A stretch of DNA of 26,470 nucleotides from Schoenoplectus triqueter (Eukaryota; Streptophyta; Magnoliopsida; Poales; Cyperaceae): positions 1 to 26,470 of the forward strand of contig CAXKVV010001243.1 of NCBI GenBank assembly GCA_964058805.1, in the 5' to 3' direction. The position numbers and the translations under genes were made by a program. Position 1 is the first letter of the stretch. The number at the start of each line of letters is the position of its first letter. Shown piece by piece: positions 10,106 to 20,459 of the stretch. The notes below the pieces were generated by a model. It was not told the origin of the DNA, searched no databases, and saw nothing but the letters and a program-made list of their open reading frames with translations.

Positions 10106-11063
10106 TATTGGAATAATTAATGCCCAATAAGGGACAAGTTGGGATAAACAGAGGAACATATTCTTTGACGTTAACGTTTATTTATTGGAGATCGTAACAA
10201 TACAAGAATTAAAAAGTCACTTCTTTGAAATAATGAAATCAATTTTGAAATTCGAAAAGATTTCAATCTAATAAAATCTACTAAAAGTTATATGTACCTT
10301 CTTTGTATTGTTCATTATATTTGGAATTTGAGACTCTTATAGACTATTTGTTAGGATCGAATTATTCAAATAAATTAGGAATGTAAATACACGCCGTTTA
10401 CTTTTTCCTGCTGATCAGATTTTATTAACATAAAATTAAACTTTATATGGATTGTTCAATCCGAAATGAATAAAATCTTAGAAGCGGAATTTATCCATAG
10501 CTATATAAAACAAATGAATAAAGCCCGTCTAGAAAAATGGCCTTGAAATTTTCATAATCATTGAGAAAAAGGGGAATGGATGAGAGTTTGAAGCACTCTA
10601 AATAAGTGTAGTATTCAGTTCTGGCAAGTGGTATTTATCAAATCCGCTCACAAAAATGAATATCAAATCAAAATAATTATTTACACTTTTAACAATAATA
10701 AAATACATAAAACAATAATAAAAATGTAAAAATAACATACTAATGACGATAATGACAATCACAAAAATCATCTTTACATAGTCTTTTATGAACTATTAAT
10801 TTTGTCATGCCTTTTAATGAAACGTCTACAAATTTCATTTAATATGTCATGCCATGTCAAATGCCAAATTGTACATCCAGATGAGAACACATGTTACAAC
10901 TATTTCTCATCATTATACCAACGAACCTAGAGATTTGAAAATATACTCTCCTGATCTGTCCCAGCACTTGAGAATAAAATCATTCATAATATTATAACAC
11001 CTCTGCAATATCCACCCGCCCACATAATTTCTATCCAAACAATCTTCATTTCCATCCAAACAC
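10106..11063. other. AT-rich intergenic DNA, nothing recognised
   Basis: No gene, paired termini or tandem structure was recognised. CATCCAAACACGC near 11053-11065 resembles a Tourist-type end without a confirmed partner. Confidence 0.5.
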
Positions 11064-11185
11064 GCACTCCTATATACCCAATGTCATGTGTGTGATTATC
11101 TTAAAATTTACCTTTATTACATGCACTCATATATACCCAATGTCATGTATGTGATATGTGACTATCTTAAAATTTACCTTTATTA
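11064..11185 (+). repeat. Tandem duplication, about 60-bp unit
   Basis: GCACTC(C/A)TATATACCCAATG starts at 11064 and again at 11123. Each copy continues with GTCATGT(G/A)TGTGAT and ATCTTAAAATTTACCTTTAT. The second copy has a small insertion. Confidence 0.85.
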
Positions 11186-11769
11186 AGTCACATAACTTTC
11201 AAATCAGAAAACAAATATATATGTATCATATCATGTCATGTATAGTGAGCTTGATATTCAAATTATTTATGTGTATTTAAGTTCAGAGGCGGAGGTAAAT
11301 GGAAAGAATGGAGTCAATTGACCCCATTCACACATAAAAAAATCTATATTAAGGAGCCCCAAAATGACTCTCATATATTTTGAAAAAAATCACTCTATTG
11401 ACCTCCATATCTTACTAATGAAAAGATAATTGACAAACATATTTGTACAAACTATAATAAGCTGTTGCTCTTTAGCTTTTCTCAATAATTTATTCATTGG
11501 AATATATGTGTAGGCTATAGTTATTTAAACTCTAGTTGGTCTTATATCCGGCTGCAAAATTAGTGGAGCTTATTAAATTAGAAACTAAACTTGAGATGAG
11601 GATGTGAAAAAAAACTTCTCATTAAAATTCTATGCGATATATATCAAATTAAATTTTATCACCCCAAATTTTTATAGCTATTGTTACACTTAATCATTTA
11701 TTTAATTTTTTTTATTTTGCAAAACATACTTAAATTTAACAAAATTTTTTTTGAGTTGTTTATAAAATT
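11186..11769. other. Intergenic DNA with a GGCGGAGG repeat scrap
   Basis: No gene is supported. Around 11284-11330, CAGAGGCGGAGG...GTCAATTGACCCC resembles, in inverted orientation, the block around 13880-13905 (TGACCTCC...TTCCGCC). The two could be the outer parts of one decayed element or two dispersed copies. Confidence 0.4.
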
Positions 11770-12830
11770 TTATGAAGACTTCATCAAATTGCTGCTGAAG
11801 ACAGCTGAGAGAAGTATTATGAAGATATTAGATATAGGATCAATATATGTAAGGATATAATTCAAAATCTTTAAGTTTCTTCATAAAATTATAAGGAAAA
11901 TGATCTCTGACGCATGAAACCGTTATAACGGTTTCTTAACCGTTATAACATTTCAACCTTCTGCACTCAAATTTTTTTAAAATTTTCTAAAGGTAGAGAC
12001 ATCGTAAAAATTCTAAAGTGTATCGTTATTTAATGGCTTAGAAACATTGAACGCTTTGAGTCGTTCAACGCTTCAGCAAACCATTATAATGACTCTGAAG
12101 AAAGCAGCCTTGTCAGACTAATAATCAATACAATCAAACTTGGTCAAAGTATTGTAACGCCTTGTTGAAGCGTTCAACGCTTCCTTCAAACGTATAACAG
12201 TTCATCCAAGTTATTTTGAACCGTTATAATGATTTATGCAATATGGTAAGGGGTACTCTTGACAAGTTCAAGATCAAAAATTAAGAACCGTTATAACGAT
12301 TTTTGAACCGTTATAACAGTTGACAGCGCAAAAACTCAAACTGCTTTCCAGTATGAGCTCTATTTAAGGACTTGCTTCAGGACTATCCAAAACTGAGCAA
12401 ACTCTCATTATTCTAAACAGTCCGAAAACTCATTACAAAGCTAATAAAGAGCTCATACTTTCTATCCTTGCAAACACAAAAAACTAAGATCTCGAATTAG
12501 CCAAATCAAATAACTTCTTATAATATTTTTTGAGATTTTGTTGTAGCTTTAATTTTTGAGTTGTGCCTCAATTTCTCTTCAGGTCTTAGATGATTTTTTC
12601 TGAATCTTGAGTGCTCCTTTGTTGTATTTTATTTTTTTAGGTAGATTTTAATCTTCTTGTATTAGTGCTTGTGAGGAAGCTAAAGTTTCTAATTGTAAAA
12701 TAATTTTGAATTAATAAATTAATATTTTTGGAACGGGTCATGGAGATATAAATTTCTATAACCGAATTCCGTTAAAACGTTAGTGTACTCTACTTTTTAA
12801 TACTTACACTTTTTAACAATTCATATTCTA
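11770..12830 (+). mobile_element. Probable decayed copia-type LTR
   Basis: The layout resembles plant Ty1/copia (SIRE/Maximus-like) LTRs as I know them. An upstream part has repeated CCGTTATAACGG motifs. A TATA-like TATTTAAGG lies at 12361, followed by a pyrimidine-mixed leader. A downstream block has TGTATTAGTGCTTGTGAGGAA (12658 on), AATATTTTTGGAACGGGTCATGG (12721 on) and ATAACCGAATTCCGTTAAAACG. No gag-pol frame is present on either side, so it would be a solo or truncated LTR. The boundaries and the family assignment are inference. Confidence 0.4.
11917..12321. repeat. Dispersed palindromic motif AACCGTTATAACGGTT
   Basis: The full palindrome AAACCGTTATAACGGTTT stands at 11917-11934. Partial copies follow at 11938, 12078, 12188, 12218, 12285 and 12305 (for example GAACCGTTATAACGAT). 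Two GCGTTCAACGCTT-like copies lie at about 12061 and 12168. The copies are irregularly spaced, mostly in one orientation, and lie just upstream of a TATA-like sequence at 12361. A protein-binding role in an LTR promoter is plausible but unproven. Confidence 0.75.
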
Positions 12831-13911
12831 AATTTTTAAAAAAGTTGCATTTCTAAAGCTTCTAAACTCCTATGAACGAGTTTCGTGTAATCAATGAATT
12901 TCGATATTATTATGTATGCACCCGGCTCAATTTACAAGATTCGTACAAGATTCATTTCTGAAAGCCATCGGCTTACTTTTTTAGTGTGAAGGATGTGAAA
13001 AAGGAATATTCAACAAGGTCGGGCCGAGCCATAAAGGATTTGATAGTACTTGCCGGTTTATTATTTTATAGAATTATTTTTTTTGACAACTAATATTTGA
13101 TATGATTTTCATAATATATATTTGATTTAGTTGTTGTGTTATCTTTTTTGAATCATTTTTTATACAAATCTTGTAGGAAATTAGTTATATATCAAACCGA
13201 TCATTTTCTAACTTGTCCAAATTAGTATAAATTTATATTTTTGATAAATATCATCAACCTTTTATCTTAAAATATCAGTTATTTCCATCACTCATTTAAA
13301 ATTATTCATGACAATAAAAACTAATTGTTGAACGCGAATAGACTGCAAGCTTTCAGTTGAAATATCTAATGTTGCAGGTATTATAAATAAAGTAATTTAT
13401 TAATATGTTATTTAAGAAAGTAAAGTTATCCGATGTAAAAAAAAATGATATACAATAAATATAAATTTGAATGGGTGCTTGTAGATTAGCTTCAAAAGAG
13501 TAGTACATTTCAAATAATTTATAATTTTATTTTAATTGGACCATACTAGCAACGGAATATTCCTTATTATAAAAAAGATGACAATGATAGTAATGCATAA
13601 TAATTAATATTTTTTGTTAATGTGGAGCTCAATATCAATTGATTTAAAAAATTTCTAGTGGATTTTGCATCAATTTTTTTGAAACACTTGACTACAATAA
13701 GTAAGGATCTGAATTTTGCTATAGTTTCTAATAATTTTTAAATGTATTATTAGAAAAAAAAACATAGTAAAAGAAAAATAAAAACACATGAGCAAAAATT
13801 TTGCTGTAGAATTATTGACATATGAACTATTTTTTTAATATTTACATTACAAAATTTCTAATAGAATATCATATAGTGTTGACCTCCTTTAAAATTTTCT
13901 GGTTCCGCCTT
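12831..13911. other. AT-rich intergenic DNA
   Basis: No gene, paired termini or clear repeat was recognised, apart from the TTCCGCC scrap near 13902. Confidence 0.45.
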
Positions 13912-14170
13912 TAAGTCAGTGAAATTGATATTCAAGTTAATTAATCCATCTAATATTTAAATTACTGAATTTGATATTCAAATTAATCTTAATGCACTTG
14001 TTATTCAAGTTAATTTATCTAGTATTCAATTAAGTGAATTTGATATTCAAGTGAATTTAGTATTCAAGTTAGTGATATTGATTTTAATATCAAAGTGAAT
14101 CTTAATACACTTATTATTTAAGTTAATTCATCTGAACTTAGTATTCAAATTAATATTATCAATTTTGGTA
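13912..14170 (+). repeat. Degenerate TATTCAAGTTAATT repeat cluster
   Basis: Variants of GATATTCAAGTTAATT, AGTATTCAA and TTATTCAAGTTAATTTATCT recur about ten times over 260 bases with irregular spacing. A longer unit including CTTAATGCACTTGTTATTCA / CTTAATACACTTATTATTTA is repeated once about 110 bases apart. It is non-coding. Confidence 0.7.
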
Positions 14171-14653
14171 TCAACTTATGTATGATCGTATAACTCCCAT
14201 AAATGCTTGTAGTTGTTTGACGAGTCATTAATGCGAGTCTGGGCCCGGTGTTCCATTCACAACAGGTTACCTATTTGAATTACTTTGAACATCTCGACTA
14301 TCCATTCCTATGAATTATTATCATATGATCTTATTATTTCTGAAAATAACAGCAATATGTAAAAGGCGAAAGATCTCTTCAAACTTACTTAAAAATAAAA
14401 CCTTTAGTTGCTAATCAATGACATATATACTTTATCCATATTATTTTTAATTAATCTAAAATTATGCAGTTTGCTGCATAAATGAATTTACGGATCATAA
14501 TAAGATATTCCCACTTCAATTCTCAATCTATTTAAATAATCTTCTTAATTCCTTGTATTGATAACTTCTCATGAATTTCCAATTGTAGTTCATTAAAGTG
14601 TAGATTATTAATTTGATAATTGTATTCAAATTCAACTAATAATATAATTCAGT
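14171..14653. other. AT-rich intergenic DNA, nothing recognised
   Basis: No supportable gene or repeat structure. Confidence 0.5.
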
Positions 14654-14661
14654 CCAAAAAT

Positions 14662-14968
14662 TAGAGGTGGCAATCGGGTGGGTCGGGTCGGGTCAGTTTG
14701 ACTTTCTAGAAGAAATCGGGTCGGATCAGTTTGACCTTCTAGAAGAAATTGGGTCAGATCAGGGTCAGGTCAAGTCAATTTACATGTGTTTTTCCAGATC
14801 TTTAATAGATTTCGATTGAATTGAAGGTCACTTGATCTCGAGTCGGGTCCAGTCAGGTAGGGTTCGAGTTGAGTCAGTTTGACTTTTTTTTAAAATTAAA
14901 TCGGGTCGGATTCAAATCTGAACAAATCGGACGGATTTCTCAGATCGGATTGGATTCCGTCACCTCTA
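14662..14968. mobile_element. nDart-like non-autonomous hAT element
   Basis: The left end TAGAGGTGGCAATCGGG closely resembles the rice nDart/Dart terminal repeat as I recall it (TAGAGGTGGCCAAACGGGC). The complement of the right end begins TAGAGGTGACGGAATCC. The flanks CCAAAAAT (14654-14661) and CCAAACAT (14969-14976) are an 8-base duplication matching at 7 of 8. The interior repeats GGGTCGGGTC and CAGTTTGACTTTCTAGAAGAA (twice). It has no transposase and is 307 bp. Confidence 0.82.
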
Positions 14969-14976
14969 CCAAACAT

Positions 14977-15433
14977 CCAAGTCCATCTTGTCCTTTAGGC
15001 TCACTTCTTTCTTTTAACTCCAGCTAGCTAGTATAATTTAACTAGTCTGTTAGCCGGTCCAATACATGCCTTTTCTTTACTTATTCTATCTCATAAGATT
15101 TTAGTAGAACGAAGCTGCTGAAATTTATAGTTAATTGAAGTAGAGGATCAATGAACAAGGACTGGACAACTGTCATTAAAACCAGAGTAGTCTTTAAAGC
15201 AAAATCTAAGTATACGTAACGCTGCAAATAAGTTGAGTTGAGTCAGATCAAATATGAGATCATATGAGATCAACTTATTAACTTAATCAGTCAAAAATAT
15301 TAATTTGATATTAACTCGTTAAATTAACGAGCAAGCCGAACTGACTTGTTAACAGTTTTTTTAATAATTAATAATATTTTATATCAATTAAAAATATAAT
15401 AAGAATTAATGACAACAAAATTTATAAATATTT
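14977..15433. other. Intergenic DNA; possible outer part of an interrupted repeat
   Basis: No gene. Near 15228-15355, GTTGAGTTGAGTCAGATCA and CTCGTTAAATTAACGAGC occur. Similar phrases in the other orientation (TTAACGAGCTC, GACTCATTTAACTTAAC) follow at about 15953-16030, on the far side of the foldback at 15452-15858. One older element may be interrupted here, but no termini were confirmed. Confidence 0.35.
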
Positions 15434-15451
15434 CATATATATATATATATA

Positions 15452-15853
15452 TAGAGTGAGGCTATGGTGCTTCGCGAAGCACAAAACCTCCCGTGCTTCG
15501 CGTCCGTATCTCGAATTTGAAAGTTCATACGCTCGATCCAAACGGTTGAACATGATCTTCATATTGAAATATCTTTGGAGATCAAATTTTATATTTTTTT
15601 GAATTTTTTTGCTATTTTTTAGATGGGTACAAAATCGCTAGTTTTGGATGGTGCAGAAATCGTTAGATCAGCAAATTTTATACTCATTTAAAAAATAGCA
15701 AAAAAATTCAAAAAAATATAAAATTTGATCTCCAAAGATATTTCAATATGAAGATCATGTTCAACGGTTTGGATCGAGCGTATGAACTTTCAAATTCGAG
15801 ATACGGATGCGAAGCATGGGAGGTTTTGTGCTTCGCGAAGCACCATAGCCTCA

Positions 15854-15858
<5 letters not shown>
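15452..15858. mobile_element. Well-preserved foldback element in a TA microsatellite
   Basis: The ends are perfect inverted repeats starting TAGAGTGAGGCTATGGTGCT, and the arms of about 180 bases pair almost without error (for example GATCCAAACGG / CCGTTTGGATC and TTGAACATGATCTTCATATT with its complement). Inside each end lies the palindrome GTGCTTCGCGAAGCAC. The centre contains GGATGGTGCAGAAATCGTT. TA repeats abut both ends (15434-15451 and 15859-15893). The good arm match suggests it is younger than its relatives at 3550-5157. It is 407 bp and non-coding. Confidence 0.88.

Positions 15859-15893
<35 letters not shown>
15857..15893. repeat. (TA)n microsatellite
   Basis: About 18 TA units lie directly at the right end of the foldback element. 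A shorter AT tract lies at the left end (15434-15451). Confidence 0.95.
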
Positions 15894-15895
<2 letters not shown>

Positions 15896-16222
15896 AATTA
15901 TAATTTATATAATACATAAAAAATCTAATAAAAAATATTAATAGTTTAATGAGGTTAACGAGCTCAGCAAACTAAGTTAGATCTAACTTAATCTCGACTC
16001 ATTTAACTTAACAAACTTAATGAGTGAGTTAAATTTAAGCCGATCTGAACTAACCATGGAGTATCCACGAGTTACAATTTTTTTCTGTTAACCCTAGATA
16101 TATGTACCTTCTCTTTCTCTTTCCTTCCTCACGTTCCTTCTTTTTACTTTTCATTTTCTCCTTTATTTTCTGTTTCCTCCAATTATAGCATTATTCAGTT
16201 TTTTTAGAAAATATATTGTTCT

Positions 16223-16396
16223 ATATTAAAATCTCATATGACTAGAAGGGTCTGAATTAATATTTCGGTCCTTTTATAAATTATTTTCAAGGACCTGAAG
16301 AATTAGTTCGGTTTCTAAAAGGAGCTAGAGTCTGAAATATTAATTCAGGTCCTTTTAGTCAGTCGAAAAGATGAGCACTCATATGGAATTCTAATA
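16223..16396. mobile_element. Short foldback MITE-like element
   Basis: The left end ATTAAAATCTCATATGAC and the complement of the right end ATTAGAATTCCATATGAG are inverted repeats. Inward, GGGTCTGAATTAATATTTC pairs with the complement of GAAATATTAATTCAGGTCC. It is about 174 bp and non-coding. No clear target duplication was found. Confidence 0.65.
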
Positions 16397-18580
16397 AAAA
16401 AATAAAAAATTAGCATTATTCTGTTTTATTTCTTTGATATCAGTGGACGGTGGATGCGAGGGACAGGATTCAATTCATAGAAGACCAAGTGTGAAGTGCC
16501 ATGTTGATGTTAGGACAGAATGACACGTCCGCACGTGGCTCAATGCCACCTCAAAGGCTTTCTTATCTTCTTCTTCTTTTTTTCTTAACTTTTTACAGTT
16601 TAGCCCTTAATCCTTATAAAATTCTACAAACTTCTAAAATCAAATGGCAATGATATATCCTAAATGAATAATCATATTTTCTCAAATTATTAAAAATCAA
16701 TTTCTAAATTTATCATAATTATGAAACAAAATTAAGAACATTGAATAATTTAAATCTACGATCTTCTTCTTTTATCATCTTAATCATGTTTCTTTCAAGT
16801 AATAAAATTTTCAAATACAATGTAAATCAATTTCTGCTTACTCAAAGTATTATGTAGTTCAATTCTTAATTATTCAAAAATGAGATGGCATACTTTAGAC
16901 GAAATACAGGTATTATCAATATAGTACCAGTTATCTCATAAAAAAATCGTCATTTGCTCGAGGTTGAAAATTTGTATTTATTTATTTTTTGTTCAGAGAA
17001 TGGAAGACAAAATCGGAGTGAGTGAAAGACGCAATGCAAAAATGGATCTTTACAAATAATAAAGCTGTTCATATTAGTTGGCAAATAAACCTTTTTACAT
17101 AGTAATTAACAATGCAAAGATTTTAAATATCAGTTTATGTACAAAATATCCTTTATTTTTTTTCACATGTGGTACATTTTGTCGCGATGATGTATAATAA
17201 TTAGGCAATCTTTTTAAATTGTTTTTGATATTATTTCTATAATATTGTTAATAATTATTCAAGAGTGATCATCTAACACTCGCTCAGGCATTAATACATA
17301 CTAGAAGGAAACATGTCCGCCCTCTTACTTTTAAAAATAGTTGTACATTGAGTTAATTTTATTATAACAGAATAATATATTTTACTTAAATATAATTTAT
17401 ATCTAAATTAATTATAAAAATCCTTATTTTTTAAATAAAATCAATACATCATTTAATAGAAAATGTTTTATAAAATATAGCAATGATTTTTTTTCTAAGT
17501 AAAACTATCAAATGGTATTTTTTTAAGGCAAAATTAAAAAAATAGTTGATAATTAATTTATTTGATGGATTACTTATTTTTTAACCTTCGGTTTGTTAAT
17601 AATGTATGAAAAACATGAGTTAAAGAACGAGAGAGAATACAGGAATCTGCACTGGTTGATCTCCTCTATTGTTTTTTTATCTATTTTTTAATTCTCGCCG
17701 TCTGTGTAAGAGGAGTATTCCAGATGTTTTATATTTGAGTGGAATGAAACGTTATACAATGTAGTATAAATATATATTGATACATCATGTACAATTTTCT
17801 GGGAACAATTTCGATAATATATTGGAAAAGATGAATGAATTCTATTTCTATACAATTCAATTCATACCAGGATCCATTTTCTTGACAAACTAAAAACAGA
17901 ATAAAGCCTATTGGCACATAAAACATGTCGGCACATTGTAAAAAAGCAAGCTGATGATTCCGTTTTTGATAAATTCAGAGTTATGACATTTAATTTCGAT
18001 ATTGCAATATTTTAGAAAAGATTGTTATATCGTTAAATCAAAGGTCAGATCTCACACGTATCGACTTATATGTTGGATTAAATTAAGTAGTAAATAATTA
18101 TTACTTAATTCTAAATAATAGAACTAATTGAAGAAACATTTTGTTTGTATCATGTTATATATGCACACAAAAAATATCATTTTAATATTATTTATGTATG
18201 CATCAACAATTAATAAAATCAACGAACTAAATTTTATGACTTAAAATTTTATAAATTTTCATCTATATATAATTGAGAGGATGTAAAATACCTACAATAT
18301 TTATATTTATAAATTTATACATAAATAAATTAATTAACATAATTAATATCAATAACCATAATTATTAGATCCTCTTCGTACAAAAAAACAGTGGATAGTT
18401 GCGAATATAATAATGAAGTTCTTGTATACAAATTTTATTTATGATTAATATTCGTACATGCGCGCGCCTACGTGGAAATTAAATGATCTCTCCCTACTTA
18501 TGTATATGATTATTTTTCCAACCCGAAATTTATCCGAACATTTTGCAGAAACTTAATTTCGATGAATTTTAAACGAAAAC
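16397..18580. other. AT-rich intergenic DNA, nothing gene-like
   Basis: Across 2.2 kb I find no supportable gene. The longest open frame (65 codons, minus strand, near 17729-17926) has no recognisable similarity. An ABRE/G-box pair lies near 16523-16538. The rest is AT-rich with no paired termini. Confidence 0.5.
16523..16540. promoter_or_regulatory. ABRE/G-box-like pair
   Basis: ACACGTCC and GCACGTGGC lie within 18 bases. ACGTGGC is a classical ABA-responsive element core and CACGTG is a G-box. Two ACGT cores close together are typical of ABA-regulated plant promoters. No coding region follows on either strand within this window, so this may be chance or a promoter remnant. Confidence 0.3.
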
Positions 18581-18832
18581 TTCGGTGCAAGGGGAAATTA
18601 GTGTAATACAACTACAAAGTTTTGTAGTTTAAAAATTAGAAAAATGTCACTTAAAACTTTAAATTTAGTTAAATGCCACTCTAAACTCAATTACTTTTTA
18701 TTGTTTACGACTCTAAACTCAATTACTTTTTATTTTTTGCCACTCAATATACATCTCTAACTAAAAAATTCATATACTCAAACAATAAAATGTTATTTCC
18801 TAAAATACCACTAAACACAAATGCGGAAAAAT

Positions 18833-18917
18833 CCTCTTAATCCATCTCTGTGTAGTATAAGAGGTAGAAAAAAAAATCTTCTTAATCCATCTCTGTGTAG
18901 TGTAAGAGGTAGGAAAC
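18833..18917 (+). repeat. Tandem duplication, 45-bp unit
   Basis: TTAATCCATCTCTGTGTAGT followed by (A/G)TAAGAGGTAG occurs at about 18838 and again 45 bases later, inside the Mutator-like element. Confidence 0.88.
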
Positions 18918-19254
18918 ATCTTGATTTGAGCAGTATTATATGCTATGTTAATAAGGAGACTAAAGACACGGAGTGGGCCTGACTCTCTTTATTTAAAAGA
19001 AGAGAGCAGTATTATACGTAGAGTTCAGTGTCCATATTTTTCGCACGAAGATCATAAGCTGCACTATTCCTTTTTGGTCAAACGAGCCTCAAAAGAATGT
19101 AATACATTAATTAATAATTAGTGAAGCTACTACATGATCTAATTCTTTTTTTGGTTTGCTGGGGAAATACTTCCTTCACGCAGCAGAGCTTATACCTCTC
19201 GACTCATTCTCTTTATTTATTTATTTCGAAGAAGAGTGAGTATTCTATCCCACG

Positions 19255-19786
19255 TAGTGTTGTAAAAAAAATCAGGACGGGTCAGATCCGACCTGTGAAA
19301 TTCGTGGTTACAATTTGTGATCTGTTAGAACCGACGGATCTAGTACGGATGCGGGCAATTTTTTTCAAAAAAACCCGTGCTAGACCCGACCCGACCCGAC
19401 TCATCCAACCCATATAAACCCGCCTCGACCCGACCCGATCTAATACCTGGTAACCCGAAAAATTCAAAAAAAATAAAAAATAATCAACAAATGCGGAAAA
19501 AATAAAAAATTTTGGTCGAAAATATAAATAGTTATATATTTTTAATATGATTAATAATTATTTTTGAATTTTTCAGAATTTTTGAGAATTTATTTGAATT
19601 TTATTGGATTGTTTTTTAATCTTGGAAAGAAAAAAAACCCGCTGACCCGTCCCATTCCCGATCCAACCCGACGGATCTAGGACGAGTTGCGAACAAACGC
19701 CTCAAAATGAACCCGTCCCGTCAAAATCCGCGGACCAGTACAAACCCACCCCGTCCGGACCCACCTGCTCCGTTTTTAATACACTA
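19255..19786. mobile_element. Non-autonomous hAT-type element nested in the MULE
   Basis: A perfect 8-base duplication ATCCCACG flanks it at 19247-19254 and 19787-19794. The left end reads TAGTGTTGTAAAAAAAATC and the complement of the right end TAGTGTATTAAAAACGGAG. The latter shares its terminus with the element at 9366-9666. Both sub-ends are full of GACCCGACCC-type repeats around an AT-rich core with TTTTTGAATTTTTCAGAATT. No transposase is present. It is 532 bp and inserted after the surrounding Mutator-like element. Confidence 0.9.
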
Positions 19787-19813
19787 ATCCCACGTACCTG
19801 ACTTGACCCTTCG

Positions 19814-19885
19814 GCTTCATCACTGTTACTGTTTGAGTGGGACCGAATTGCTTCATCACTGTTACTGTTTGAGTGGGACCGAATT
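19814..19885 (+). repeat. Perfect tandem duplication of 36 bp
   Basis: The unit starting GCTTCATCACTGTTACTG and ending GGGACCGAATT occurs twice with no gap (19814-19849 and 19850-19885). It lies in the Mutator-like element just right of the nested hAT insertion. The identity of the two copies indicates a recent event. Confidence 0.95.
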
Positions 19886-20459
19886 TTATTTTTCCCACAC
19901 GCATGGTACATTTCACACTCATTTTTATTCGCACTCATTTTTATTATGGGGTGCATTCTGAATACGTTCAAAATAAATATCGACTGAAGGAGACAAAACA
20001 AGGGAAATGGGTTCGACGGCGAGAGACGAATTCAGAAGTAGTATTTGTGTTTAGGGGTATTCTGAGAAATAACATTTTATTGTTTGAGCATATGAATTTT
20101 TTAATTAGAAATGTATATTGAGGCTCTGCTCCATAAAGTGGTAGAGGAGGGAAGGATATGGAAGAGGAGATAAAATTGAATTTATTATTTATTTCATAAA
20201 ATTTTATTTAAAAATATATATATTTTCTGTCCTTCAAATAAATAAAATTTCTCATCTTCAAATCGAGATGTGGAGCTAAACTCAATTTTAATACCTTTCC
20301 TCCTCTCTCCTTCTCTCCCCTTCATTTCCTTTAATGACGAAAGTAAAAAAAATAATAATTGAGTTTAAAATCACATTTAACTAAATTTAGAATTTTAAAT
20401 GATATTTTTCTAATTTTTAAAATTTTATAGTGATATTAAACTAATATTCCTTCGGTACA

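Larger units (their letters stand above)
18590..20450. mobile_element. Mutator-like (MULE-derived) element, 9-bp TSD
   Basis: Flanks TTCGGTGCA (18581-18589) and TTCGGTACA (20451-20459) are a 9-base duplication matching at 8 of 9, the length expected for Mutator-like elements. Long inverted repeats start AGGGGAAATTAGTG (left) and GGAATATTAGTTTAAT (right, complement). They continue through AAAAATTAGAAAAAT and AATTTAGTTAAATG. A second paired block, AAAAAATTCATAT(A/G)CTCAAAC with AACAATAAAATGTTATTTC, lies at about 18750-18825 and 20040-20120. The right arm holds about 180 extra bases between these blocks. No MURA-type transposase is seen. A hAT element is nested inside, and no clear captured gene fragment was recognised. 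It ends about 350 bp before the Per1 start codon. Confidence 0.85.

Noticed and set aside
8640..11070. A possible 2.4-kb Tourist/PIF-Harbinger element with GTGTTTGGATG ends
   Set aside because: The two ends resemble each other over about 20 bases, but no matching 3-base target duplication was found. The region holds other complete elements, so the pairing may be chance.
19121..19467. Overlapping 98- and 61-codon frames on opposite strands
   Set aside because: Both cross the border of the hAT element at 19255 and are products of its GACCCG repeats.
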